A DNA stretch of 25,761 nucleotides from positions 1 through 25,761 of the IMG/VR virus record IMGVR_UViG_3300015360_001544, one strand, 5' to 3'. The notes under the pieces are model-generated. The model did not search any database, was not told the DNA's origin, and was given only the letters and a program-made list of their open reading frames with translations. Both the position numbers and the translations under genes were made by a program. Positions within the stretch are counted from its first letter, which is position 1, and each line of letters starts with the position of its first letter. The stretch comes from a virus. Shown in pieces: positions 8,999-17,456 of the stretch.

Positions 8999-9600
8999 TA
9001 TCTCTGGAGTTCCAAGTTTTTACGAACCAGAACCCATTCATTACTGAGTGGATACAATCCCATGTCGAGAGACACAAGCTCTGTAACAACTTCTTCAACT
9101 GATTGGAAGACGTTGCAACGTCTGTTCTTCTCTGGACTATCCAAGTCGATCACATCAAACAGCCATCTCGGCAAATTTGACAATCCGCCATCGCAGATGA
9201 AGAACATTGGTTTGTGTTGCTGTTCGGCGGTGTAGACCTCGTTTGAAGTGCCCCACTGCGGAACACGAGGGTCAACCACAACAACCATGAAATCAGAAAT
9301 GTCCACAAACCGGAGATCGTATCTGCGGTATGCCTTAACGTATTGACGGAGTTCCTTCCAGCGTCCTTCTCGTTGAAGGGCTTCTTGATGGGCTTTGTTT
9401 TCGCCGATCTTAATGTCAATCCCGCCCGGCTTATTAGTTGGGTCGATCAAGTCGATCTTGAGTTTTGACTCAGCAACCAACTTGACAAATTTCCGACGCC
9501 ACTCAACACCATGGTCCGCCACAAACTCCATGGGGCCAGACAGATATCCACAGGCTCCATCGAGTCTTCCTGACTCGGAACATCCAGTTTCATCAATCAT
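8986..9600 (-). CDS. Nucleoside 2-deoxyribosyltransferase-like protein
   Basis: This 204-residue protein shows the fold marks of the nucleoside 2-deoxyribosyltransferase superfamily: YLSGPM at residues 19-24, a WRR helix at 34-36, DP at 53-54, then RYDLRFVDISDFMVVVVDP followed by WGTSNEV (116-122). The G-T-x-x-E glutamate (E121) is the expected catalytic nucleophile. Members move deoxyribose between bases or hydrolyse N-glycosidic bonds of nucleotides. The substrate here is unknown. It is the only leftward gene in the structural half, with AAAGGAG 8 bases before its ATG. Its 3' end overlaps the plus-strand gene by 13 bases. Possible roles are nucleotide salvage, modified-base metabolism or countering host nucleotide-based defence. 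Confidence 0.7.
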   Translation of the reverse strand: MIDETGCSESGRLDGACGYLSGPMEFVADHGVEWRRKFVKLVAESKLKIDLIDPTNKPGGIDIKIGENKAHQEALQREGRWKELRQYVKAYRRYDLRFVDISDFMVVVVDPRVPQWGTSNEVYTAEQQHKPMFFICDGGLSNLPRWLFDVIDLDSPEKNRRCNVFQSVEEVVTELVSLDMGLYPLSNEWVLVRKNLELQRYQNP

Positions 9601-9643
9601 TTGAGAACTCCTTTACTCTGATACTTACACAATGGAGGTGAAA

Positions 9644-10342
9644 ATGTCAACTGAACTCATCGAAAAGGTCGAAACGATCTTAAACAAAGTCGATCTCCCT
9701 GATCGGCACACATTCTTTCAGCTTGAAAAGTTCGTGATTGGCAAAGAGCCAACCGTTCAGGCTCAATTATGGCAAATTGTCAGGGAAATGCAAGCTCGTC
9801 TTGAAACTGTTGATTCTTACAGGAAACAACTTGAAGATGCCGAAGACACTCTGGAACTGTTTGATCTCAAGATTGAGCGTCAAAACAGGACAATTCGAGA
9901 AGAGTCAAAGTCTGTAACAGTTTACAGCGATCTAAATTTGCAGGAGTATGAGATAAATATCAGAAAGCTCCAGCGTGAAAAAGACTCCCTCATTCTATCG
10001 GCAAGAAAAGTTAACAAAAAACTCAAATGCGTTTTGGAAGAACTAGCATTTTTAACAATGGCGTATGAGAACATCACAAAGAATCACGGCGAGATTCGCC
10101 CAATCGACGATGATGAAGCTCAGAAAGAAATGTGGAACGAAAAGTTGCTTGAAGAATTCAACCTTCGAGTGATTCTACAACGCCCGTTGGAGCCAGAATT
10201 TGTCAGGACTGTGTTGTGTCTTGGCGATGATTCTCCTGTAAAGCAGCATGTGGTTAAGTTGGTTGAGAACATTCAGAAGAAGATGCTCACGCAAGCAAAG
10301 CCACCACAAGTAGAAACCAAAGCACAAATAGAGGCGAGATAA
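9644..10342 (+). CDS. Coiled-coil protein of unknown function
   Basis: This 232-residue protein is dominated by charged helices. Residues ~45-130 show long E/K/L/Q-rich heptad-like stretches (for example RLETVDSYRKQLEDAEDTLELF and KLQREKDSLIL), predicting a coiled coil. No catalytic motif is seen. The ATG at 9644 is preferred over 9632 because GGAGGTG (9634-9640) then has good spacing. It opens the second plus-strand block, 43 bases from the divergent deoxyribosyltransferase-like start, and abuts the first PKD gene. It could be a scaffold, a fibre chaperone or a structural rod. Confidence 0.6.
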   Translation: MSTELIEKVETILNKVDLPDRHTFFQLEKFVIGKEPTVQAQLWQIVREMQARLETVDSYRKQLEDAEDTLELFDLKIERQNRTIREESKSVTVYSDLNLQEYEINIRKLQREKDSLILSARKVNKKLKCVLEELAFLTMAYENITKNHGEIRPIDDDEAQKEMWNEKLLEEFNLRVILQRPLEPEFVRTVLCLGDDSPVKQHVVKLVENIQKKMLTQAKPPQVETKAQIEAR

Positions 10343-11368
10343 ATGGCAGACAGAATATCATCTTTAGACGCTGGATACAGAACAGGGGATTTGTCGATCT
10401 TCCCTTTGGCCCTAGACGATAAAGACGTTCTGTTCGAAGCAACCAATAACTCTAACATCACTCTCAAACAAGCTCTGACATACAACGGTAAAATCATAGT
10501 TGTAGAAGATACAGCTTCGTTCCCAGACAAGGGAGAGTTACGTGTTGGTCCATTGCCGGGCGAGGCCGGAGAGTATGAACTGATCTATTACAACAAAAGA
10601 ACCAGCAACACGTTTCAGGAACTCAAGCGTGGATACGCTGGATCTGCTGTGAATTACTGGCCAGCCAAAACAACATGGGTTTCAAATTCGGTGGTCGCCG
10701 AGCATCACAATGCAATTAAAGATGCGATCATCAACATTGAGTCAGATTTGGGAGTCAAAGTTGATCCAGAGCCTGAGTCTTTGAATGGCATCTTAAAGAG
10801 TCAAGAGATACGGTTCTTGGCCCCCAAGCCATTGTTCAGAGCTTTTCCAATCAAAGGCCCTCCAGAACTCAAGGTCAGGTTTCAGAACTTTACAACTGGG
10901 CATATAGCTAGATTCCTTTGGGATTTTGGTGACGGCGGCATGTCTCTGGACAAAAGCCCGATTCATACATACGTCACAGAGGGAACGTATACTGTAAAGC
11001 TGAATGTTGTAACCACAACAGGTGCTCAAGGAATCGCTACTAAAATTGGATACATTACAGTTAGTCAAGAAGAATCTCCTCCATTCTTTTATGTTGAGTC
11101 GATTGACCTGCCGTATTCTGTTGAAACAGCTACAGAACAAAGTGTGACTCCAAAAGAATTTGTTTTCGTAGATCAGACAGATGGCGACATCGTACAAAGG
11201 AACTGGATTTTCGGGGACAACGAAACATATACGCAAGAAGACCCGGACATTCATACAATCAGCCATATTTACAGTTTGCCCGGAAGTTACATAGTTACAG
11301 AACTGATTCAATTCAGCAACGGCAGACTTAAGAAATGCCAGCTACCAGAACCTCTGATAGTTTTGTGA
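10343..11368 (+). CDS. PKD-domain virion protein 1
   Basis: This 341-residue protein has an N-terminal module (1-155) shared with the next two PKD proteins: an FPLALDDKDVLF start, GEYELIYYN near 76-84, an LKRGYAGS turn and the motif VVAEHHNAIKDAI (117-129). Two PKD folds follow, marked by FLWDFGDGG (191-199) with GTYTVKLNV, and NWIFGDNE (287-294) with GSYIVTEL. PKD domains are Ig-like beta sandwiches common in surface-exposed, glycan- or protein-binding extracellular proteins. In a tail cluster they suggest fibre or decoration modules. GAGG upstream of the ATG serves as SD. A homing endonuclease separates this gene from its paralogues. Confidence 0.8.
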   Translation: MADRISSLDAGYRTGDLSIFPLALDDKDVLFEATNNSNITLKQALTYNGKIIVVEDTASFPDKGELRVGPLPGEAGEYELIYYNKRTSNTFQELKRGYAGSAVNYWPAKTTWVSNSVVAEHHNAIKDAIINIESDLGVKVDPEPESLNGILKSQEIRFLAPKPLFRAFPIKGPPELKVRFQNFTTGHIARFLWDFGDGGMSLDKSPIHTYVTEGTYTVKLNVVTTTGAQGIATKIGYITVSQEESPPFFYVESIDLPYSVETATEQSVTPKEFVFVDQTDGDIVQRNWIFGDNETYTQEDPDIHTISHIYSLPGSYIVTELIQFSNGRLKKCQLPEPLIVL

Positions 11369-11408
11369 ATTTCAAACTTTATTTGTGATATTGTCACATA
11401 GATATCTT

Positions 11409-12293
11409 ATGCAAAGATTTACACAATCAGAAATTTTATCACTCCCAAAAATAAACAATACTCAAATACAAGTAATTGAAGGATCTTTACTTGGAGATGG
11501 ATCGCTTACTGGTTGCAATAAATATCCAAATAGAAATTGGTATTTTAGAAAGTGTCAAAGTAAATTTTCTCACAGCGGATGTGATAAAATTGATTACATG
11601 CAATGGCACATAAATGAACTAAATCCATATTCAAAAACAAACATATATGAAGGTAAGTACAAATCAAAGCGAATATGTGGCAACAAAAACATTACAAAAG
11701 AATCACAATATTATTGCATTAGAACATGTTCAAACGAGCAACTTACAAACTTGGCTAAAAAATGGTATGTCAAGATTTCAGATAAGCTCACTAAAATTGT
11801 CCCTAATGATTTAATATTAACGCCACTTATGCTGTCTGTCTGGTATTGTGATGATGGTTGTAATGTCCCAACAACAAGAACAATCAATCTATGCACTGAC
11901 AGTTTTACTATAAATGAAGTAGATTATTTAGTTGAATCAATGAAAAGAGATCTTGGAATTGAATCATATCTGTATCTTAATTTCAACAAAAAACCAAATA
12001 TAAGAATTAGAACACATGAGTATATTAATTTTATTGATATTGTAAAAAGCAATTTCAATTGGAACTGTTTTAATTACAAAATTGACACCAGCAAATACAT
12101 TCCACCAAAACCAAAAGCATGTGGGGAAAAATCGGGAAATTCTAAAATGACAGAAGAAAAGGTGATACAATTGTTAAAAGAAAAATCAGAAGGAGAAACA
12201 TATAAAAATCTGTCAAAAAAATTTAACATATCAGAGTCAACTGTATGGCATATTATAAGTAGAAAAACTTGGAAACATGTGGTGATAACATGA
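11409..12293 (+). CDS. LAGLIDADG homing endonuclease 2 with C-terminal helix-turn-helix
   Basis: This 294-residue protein has the first LAGLIDADG-like helix IQVIEGSLLGDG (residues 20-31) and the second LTPLMLSVWYCDDG (137-150). Matching segments with the 6193 endonuclease (SFTINEVDYLVESMKRDLGI against SFTVDEIEFLIERLKKDLGI, and NCFNYKIDTSKY against DCFKYKIDTSGY) show the two are paralogues. One C-terminal helix-turn-helix-like segment remains (YKNLSKKFNISESTVW, ~265-280). Its codons are visibly more AT-rich than neighbouring genes, suggesting recent arrival. A GTG at 11385 is in frame, and no good SD supports either start, so the 5' end is uncertain. It sits between two PKD genes and its stop overlaps the next start as ATGA. 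Confidence 0.88.
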   Translation: MQRFTQSEILSLPKINNTQIQVIEGSLLGDGSLTGCNKYPNRNWYFRKCQSKFSHSGCDKIDYMQWHINELNPYSKTNIYEGKYKSKRICGNKNITKESQYYCIRTCSNEQLTNLAKKWYVKISDKLTKIVPNDLILTPLMLSVWYCDDGCNVPTTRTINLCTDSFTINEVDYLVESMKRDLGIESYLYLNFNKKPNIRIRTHEYINFIDIVKSNFNWNCFNYKIDTSKYIPPKPKACGEKSGNSKMTEEKVIQLLKEKSEGETYKNLSKKFNISESTVWHIISRKTWKHVVIT

Positions 12294-14563
12294 TGCCACA
12301 AGTACCACTATATCCAGACACATTTGACTCCGATGACAACTTGTATCTTGTACATGACTCTTTGAGACTTAGAGTATTAGAAGATTACAATCCGGGAGAT
12401 AGTTCAATTTATGCAGAAGGCGATCCAGTAGTAATCTCTAGGATTCCGCCAACAGGCCAGATCACGCTCACAGAACAATGCAGCGAACTAGAAAAAAGAG
12501 CTATTTCTTTCTACTATGCCAGCTTCGATCCAACAAGTGTTGTGTTTTCAGATTTGACTCTTCTTGAAGGATTTGAGGATGTTGCAAAATCCAAGAGAAT
12601 CACAAATGTCACAGTCAATGTGATGAAGGATCATCACAACAATCTCAAAGACACACTGATTGCAATCCAAGAATTCTGCGGCGTCAAGGGTACAGAAGAC
12701 ACAGAACCGTTTGGGCCAACATTAGAAGGTAGAATCAACTTCCTGAGAAGAGTGGTTATGCAACCAAAAGCATGGTTCACGGCAACTAACCGTGTTGGCA
12801 ACGTACCTCTTTGTGTGGAGTTTGAAGACTTGAGCTTCCGACTTGGTACAGATGGTGATGCCGGTACTGTTACATTGACTTGGGACTTTGGGGATAACAC
12901 AACTTCAATCGTGTCGATCATTAACGAAACAAGCATGGTTCCAGACAATGCCATGAACGTATTAGTCAGAGATACAGATGGTGGAAAGATTAAAAAGTGT
13001 TACCAACAACCCGGAATTTATGATGTCAAATTGACTGTTGAAAATGGATTCGGGTCTGATGTAATTGTAATACCCAACTTCGTCAATGCTCGTGTTAAAG
13101 CCCCGAATGACGCCATCATTCGTTTCATTGAAAACACTTCGACACAACAGGCAACGCCCGGAGTTCCTCCAGATGGTCCGTTTGAGATTACTCCTACAAT
13201 CAGATCACCGATCAACACATTGATACAATTGGAAATACCCAGCGGTGAGAATCCTGCAACAATCGGATATTCATACGCCGGAGAGGCTTTGGATGGTTTG
13301 GGAGACCCAGTTGACCCAATAATCACATACAACTGGTCTTTGGGAGATGATTTGCTTCATCCCAACTCTCCAGATACCAAGGCATCTTACAGCGTTGGTG
13401 GAATCTATGATGTTAAATTGAGAGCGGATACAGAATTCCATGCTTACAGAATCACATCTTATACAGCCGCCATTGATGTTATTGAAAACTACAATTTGTG
13501 GATGTGGGTATTTACAGACGATGACACTGTTAGATCGTATGAATACGGACTGATCAGCGAGACATTCAAGACAAATTCCACCAACAGCTTGAACGTCACA
13601 AGAGATGATAGCTTCTTGGTTGGAACTCCACAAGAAGACAAGCAGATAGCTGAATTCAAGAGGAATACTGGATTTGCTCCCAGAGGTTCTTTGGCATCTG
13701 GCCAGCATGGAACAGCTATGTTGTATTGGGCAAGCGGTAGAGGCCCTTCAGATCCTGTTGGCAATGAAGTGATCAATGTCAGAGAATTCAGTGGATTCCT
13801 TGGGACATATACGACAAAGCCATCAATCACAAGACAGTGGAATTGGTTGAACTTGAACTCTCCAGCAATTTCATATTTCTGTTTTGGCGATGTGCCTAGC
13901 AGACTTCCTTACACGTCTCAAACAAACACATCAAAGACATCACTTGAGTTGTCTGGATTGACCACATCGAGTGTTTCTTTGTTAGATGCAAATTACTTCA
14001 ACGGAGCCTCGGAGCTAGAGTCTAATCCAACGGTGTATGATAATGATGGAGACAGCACCTATGGCGATTTCAGCGTTTACAGAAGTGCATGGAAAGATAG
14101 CACTGGGTATTTCGCAAGGAACGATGGAGTTGGGCCATTCTTCAGGATCAAAAGCTTCTACAGAACAGAAGGATCTGTGTCTAACCCATTTGCATCAGTC
14201 AGAAAAATGCAAGACATTCAAGGGCCAACCAAATTGGAAGGTCAATTAACCAACCTCAGCACTGGTATATATGTTTTGAACAATACAGGGTCTGTGTCAA
14301 AATTTGACGATGCCGCTTCCACATGGACAACAGGTGGTCCCGGAGTAAACTCACTTCTTTACAGAAACTTGCAAGACACAGCAGTTCAAGGATTCGACGA
14401 TCCAACAAATACGCTTTTGCTTACATCGGATGGAGACAAACGAGCTTATTTGAGTTTTGACTACAGCCCTAACGCATTCGTAAAATTCAGTGAAATTGAT
14501 TTAAGCTTCAAGTTGTTGGCTCCTCGTCCAGATGGCGAACAATGGTTGCTGGGGATTAACTAA
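12290..14563 (+). CDS. PKD-domain virion protein 2 with large beta-rich C-terminal domain
   Basis: This 757-residue protein repeats the N-terminal module of the family (VPLYPDTFDSDDNLYLV; MKDHHNNLKDTLIAI at 112-126). Two PKD-like folds follow: TWDFGDNT (197-204) with GIYDVKLTV, and YNWSLGDD (347-354) with GIYDVKLRAD. Residues ~400-757 are beta-rich with repeated Trp, Gly and Asp turns (such as GIYVLNNTGSVSKFDD), in the style of a propeller or fibre head, but no family can be named. The ATG at 12290 (or 12293) is preferred over a TTG at 12269; GGTGAT just upstream may act as SD. It is coupled to the homing endonuclease stop. Probably a receptor-binding or decoration fibre component. Confidence 0.78.
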   Translation: MMPQVPLYPDTFDSDDNLYLVHDSLRLRVLEDYNPGDSSIYAEGDPVVISRIPPTGQITLTEQCSELEKRAISFYYASFDPTSVVFSDLTLLEGFEDVAKSKRITNVTVNVMKDHHNNLKDTLIAIQEFCGVKGTEDTEPFGPTLEGRINFLRRVVMQPKAWFTATNRVGNVPLCVEFEDLSFRLGTDGDAGTVTLTWDFGDNTTSIVSIINETSMVPDNAMNVLVRDTDGGKIKKCYQQPGIYDVKLTVENGFGSDVIVIPNFVNARVKAPNDAIIRFIENTSTQQATPGVPPDGPFEITPTIRSPINTLIQLEIPSGENPATIGYSYAGEALDGLGDPVDPIITYNWSLGDDLLHPNSPDTKASYSVGGIYDVKLRADTEFHAYRITSYTAAIDVIENYNLWMWVFTDDDTVRSYEYGLISETFKTNSTNSLNVTRDDSFLVGTPQEDKQIAEFKRNTGFAPRGSLASGQHGTAMLYWASGRGPSDPVGNEVINVREFSGFLGTYTTKPSITRQWNWLNLNSPAISYFCFGDVPSRLPYTSQTNTSKTSLELSGLTTSSVSLLDANYFNGASELESNPTVYDNDGDSTYGDFSVYRSAWKDSTGYFARNDGVGPFFRIKSFYRTEGSVSNPFASVRKMQDIQGPTKLEGQLTNLSTGIYVLNNTGSVSKFDDAASTWTTGGPGVNSLLYRNLQDTAVQGFDDPTNTLLLTSDGDKRAYLSFDYSPNAFVKFSEIDLSFKLLAPRPDGEQWLLGIN

Positions 14564-16396
14564 ATGACATTTCCTCCCGTTCCAGTATATCCAAAAGCGA
14601 TAGACAGTGATTACACATTGTTCTTGGTGAACAACACCGTTGAAACCAGATTGTGTTCTGACAACGCTGCTTGGTCTCAAGAGATAGAAATCATTGCTGT
14701 CCCGGCTGACAAGCCAGAGATTTGGCCAGAGAATGGCTTCGCAAACATAGAAGGCGAACTTCTGTATTATGACACTGTTGGATTTGACACAAATGGCAAA
14801 GTCAACAAGCTCAGAAGATGTGCTAGAAATTTGGGAGGAGAACATACCAAATTCAACAAGCGAGGGACTTGGATTAGAAGCTTTGTCATCGCAGAACATC
14901 ACAATCAAATGGTCGAAGCGATCCTGAAAACAGAAAACTTTATCGGCTATAATTTCGACCCTCGCAGGCCCACGTTAGATTGGAGAATTAGAAATCTCCA
15001 AGCCCTTGAAGTTATATTTGATGACTTTGATTGTCCAGACATCAACTTCACATTCAACGTCGTGCAGAACAATCCAGTAACTGGTATTGTGGCAAACTAC
15101 TTGGTTGAGATCAGCGGAAACGTCAGTAGTTACAGATTAGATTTTGGCGATGGGTCTTTCACAACAACAGATTTCAGGGGAACCCACACATATGCTGTGA
15201 ATTCTACTGTAGATCCAGTTGTTACAGTCACCAACGATCAGTGTCAAATTATCCAGACGCCAATTGAGCGTTCGCAACCGGGTGAACCTCCGGCTCAGAT
15301 TCAGGAAATCTTCAACATTCCAATTCCAGAATGTGCTGACTTTCCTAATTTCACATTTGTTCCGTGTTCTGTTCCAGAACCTGACATCAACTTGCCACCA
15401 CTGGTCGTGCCATGTATTTCAATCGAAGGACAAATTGGACCAATCCCATCAGTGATCACTGGTCCAAGCTTCTTTAGTCAAATTGTCGTTACTGGTCTAA
15501 GCGGGATCAACATTCCTAGTACAATTGAAATTACAGGGCCGACGATTCCACCAATCATTCTGGTGGAACCACCGATTCCTCCGACAATCATTATTGAGCC
15601 ACCGATTCCTCCGACGATTGTCATCATCCCTCCGCAATCAAGTATCGTATTGGCGTTGGATGCTTCAGATCTGCCGAGACTGGAAGTTGATTGGGGAATG
15701 CCGCCAAACATGGAAGTCGCATTGACTCTCGCCAAGCAGGTAAAAACACCACAAAGATTTGCTTCCGATCCGGCGATAGTGAAAGAATTTGGTGCTGAGT
15801 TTGCAGACTTGTTTGAGGCATCTGGAACAATGAAGATTGAGTATGAACCAGTCGGGTTGCCGTCTGAGATCATGATCATCGCTCCAGATATGCCGAAGAT
15901 CGAAATCGACACATCGAATATGATTGACAGGATAAAGATCGACTCCAGTGAAGTTCATATTCCTGACATCAAAATCTACGGTCCTGATACTCCAATACCA
16001 ACATATATCCGTTTGGATGGAAGTGAATTACCAGAAGAGTTTGATTTGGTTTACAGGGGCGGACCAATTCCAGTCAAAATTGACACAGAAGTTACACTCA
16101 AGATTGAAAGCACTTTGCCAGACAGAATTGTAATCGACATTCCTAAGCCAATCCCAGATAGAATCATCTTGGACAGTAGCGGATTACCTGATAAGATCAT
16201 TCTTGAAGGGCCAATCTCGATCCCCATTTCCATGCCAGAAAACTTTGGAATTCCTGTTTTATTCCCTGAGAAGATGCCTGAGATGGAGATCGTATATCGT
16301 GGTGCCCCGATTGAAGTCAAGATCACGATGGATGAAATCATGGACCGAAGTGCAGAAGGAAAGAACTGCGTGATGATCACGCCGTGCGTAAGATAA
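14564..16396 (+). CDS. PKD-domain virion protein 3 with Pro/Ile-rich fibrous repeat tail
   Basis: This 610-residue protein has the shared N-terminal module (VPVYPKAIDSDYTLFLV; FVIAEHHNQMVEAI at 107-120), then one PKD-like fold with YRLDFGDGS (190-198). From ~residue 240 onward the sequence becomes low in complexity: Pro, Ile, Val and Asp repeat in short strands. There is a three-copy 10-residue repeat at 327-356 and looser units of the form 'lPd-r-I-x-I-D-x-S' to ~550. The sequence VYRGxPIxVKI occurs twice (~496-506 and ~577-587). This pattern suggests a long fibrous stalk, perhaps a triple beta-helix or beta-solenoid. The ATG follows the upstream TAA with no gap. The terminal CVMITPC has two cysteines. 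Confidence 0.75.
   Translation: MTFPPVPVYPKAIDSDYTLFLVNNTVETRLCSDNAAWSQEIEIIAVPADKPEIWPENGFANIEGELLYYDTVGFDTNGKVNKLRRCARNLGGEHTKFNKRGTWIRSFVIAEHHNQMVEAILKTENFIGYNFDPRRPTLDWRIRNLQALEVIFDDFDCPDINFTFNVVQNNPVTGIVANYLVEISGNVSSYRLDFGDGSFTTTDFRGTHTYAVNSTVDPVVTVTNDQCQIIQTPIERSQPGEPPAQIQEIFNIPIPECADFPNFTFVPCSVPEPDINLPPLVVPCISIEGQIGPIPSVITGPSFFSQIVVTGLSGINIPSTIEITGPTIPPIILVEPPIPPTIIIEPPIPPTIVIIPPQSSIVLALDASDLPRLEVDWGMPPNMEVALTLAKQVKTPQRFASDPAIVKEFGAEFADLFEASGTMKIEYEPVGLPSEIMIIAPDMPKIEIDTSNMIDRIKIDSSEVHIPDIKIYGPDTPIPTYIRLDGSELPEEFDLVYRGGPIPVKIDTEVTLKIESTLPDRIVIDIPKPIPDRIILDSSGLPDKIILEGPISIPISMPENFGIPVLFPEKMPEMEIVYRGAPIEVKITMDEIMDRSAEGKNCVMITPCVR
15542..15631 (+). repeat. Three tandem 30-bp coding repeats
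   Basis: Three consecutive 30-base units encode TIPPIILVEP, PIPPTIIIEP and PIPPTIVIIP. The 17-base string CCACCGATTCCTCCGAC is identical at 15569-15585 and 15599-15615. The period is exactly ten codons, so copy number could change by slippage without breaking the frame of the fibre-like protein. Confidence 0.8.
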
Positions 16397-16398
16397 AG

Positions 16399-16611
16399 AT
16401 GTTCGACGATCTAATAAAGTTGTGTGGTGCAGACTGGTGGAATCAGAATGTGTTTTTTGTGTCTTGGACAAAACACTGGAAAGGCATCTATCTGCATTTC
16501 ATCCCACGATACACAATAAGATTGTATCTGTGGGGGTTTGATGCTCGTGTCAAGCATCAATACAAAAGAATATCCGTTCCATTAGTCAGGCAAATCTATC
16601 CAGAACTATGA
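16399..16611 (+). CDS. Small basic aromatic-rich protein, unknown
   Basis: This 70-residue protein is rich in Trp, Tyr, Phe, Lys and Arg (for example ADWWNQNVFFVSWTKHW), with no signal peptide or clear membrane helix. It starts 2 bases after the PKD protein 3 stop and is coupled to the next gene by an ATGA overlap, which supports real translation. No family is recognised. The in-frame GTG at 16384 would overlap the previous gene and is less likely. Confidence 0.5.
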   Translation: MFDDLIKLCGADWWNQNVFFVSWTKHWKGIYLHFIPRYTIRLYLWGFDARVKHQYKRISVPLVRQIYPEL

Positions 16612-17456
16612 AGATCAAGAAATCACACAACAACGAATACATTCAAGGCGGAGGCGTTTGGGTACGCAATTTCGCATTTAAGAGCAACACTCCTTTGTGC
16701 GAATCACATCTGTATGAACAAGAAGACTACAGTATGGTGATCAGGAATGAACAGGTCAATTCCGAAAAGCCAAAGATCGCTGACGAGAAACTGTCATTTG
16801 AGAAGGTTTTGATTGTCTCTGATGGATACAACTTTCATCAAAGACATCAGATTATAGAAAAGCTACCCAAAGATGTATGTGTACTGGCAATCAATGGTGC
16901 CTTGAAAGACTGGAAGCTTACTGGCAAGAGATCCATCAACGCCTATGTCGTCAACAACCCATATCAAGAGTGCATTCGGTTTATGCCGAAACCAAAAGGA
17001 TACTACCCAATCTGTGTGTCTTCTGTAAGAACAAATTACAATTTCACAAAGGGATACAAGAACGATGTGTATGTTTATTGCCCAACACCAGAAAACGATT
17101 TTGGCCTAGAATACAGCGAGAAATACTTCATTGATGACTACAGGAACCCAGTATGTGCGGCCATCGGATTGGCGTACCAATTCGGTGTTGAGAAGTTGAT
17201 GCTGATGTGTTGCGATGAGTCATTCAAAGACAAACGTGACTTCGCAGTTCAACTAGAAAACGGTTTGTGGACATACCCACAACACATAAGATCTAAGGAG
17301 ATCATTGACGCTAATCTGTATTGGCTGACTCATCAAAATGAGAAAGAAGTTGATGTAGTTGATTTTTCTGACGGTGGAGATTATTTTAATGCTTCATATA
17401 TAAACGAAGAAAAGGATGCTATAAACTTTTTCGTAAATGGGGAGGAAGCCCAATAA
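16608..17456 (+). CDS. Rossmann-like protein, possibly MptE/DUF115-type
   Basis: This 282-residue protein has an N-terminal ~60 residues that vary in style, then FEKVLIVSDGYNF (64-76), VCVLAINGALKDW (90-102) and INAYVVNNPYQECI (110-123). A helix-strand unit AAIGLAYQFGVEKLMLMCCDES (184-205) follows. The order 'I-V-S-x-G... A-I-N-G... Y-V-V-N-N-P... G-V-x-x-L-x-L' recalls the DUF115/MptE-like Rossmann fold found in glycan and flagellin-modification proteins. The match is by eye and weak. It overlaps both neighbours by 1-4 bases (ATGA, TAATG), forming a coupled trio. A role in sugar handling is possible, not shown. Confidence 0.5.
   Translation: MKIKKSHNNEYIQGGGVWVRNFAFKSNTPLCESHLYEQEDYSMVIRNEQVNSEKPKIADEKLSFEKVLIVSDGYNFHQRHQIIEKLPKDVCVLAINGALKDWKLTGKRSINAYVVNNPYQECIRFMPKPKGYYPICVSSVRTNYNFTKGYKNDVYVYCPTPENDFGLEYSEKYFIDDYRNPVCAAIGLAYQFGVEKLMLMCCDESFKDKRDFAVQLENGLWTYPQHIRSKEIIDANLYWLTHQNEKEVDVVDFSDGGDYFNASYINEEKDAINFFVNGEEAQ

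Noticed and set aside
10793-11311. 172-codon minus-strand frame across PKD protein 1
   Set aside because: Opposite a clearly coding PKD region; Cys-rich, low-sense composition and no translation signal.
11384-11398. TGTGA-5-TCACA inverted repeat as a CRP-like operator
   Set aside because: Arms of five bases with the wrong spacer and no promoter elements nearby; kept only as a note on the second endonuclease leader.
13271-13708. 145-codon minus-strand frame in PKD protein 2
   Set aside because: Shadow of the sense coding frame; overlapping further antisense frames show that the region simply lacks stops on that strand.
15478-15912. Glycine/isoleucine-rich minus-strand frames opposite the PKD protein 3 repeat
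   Set aside because: The repetitive composition mirrors the Pro/Ile repeat of the sense gene, so the long open frames are a by-product.
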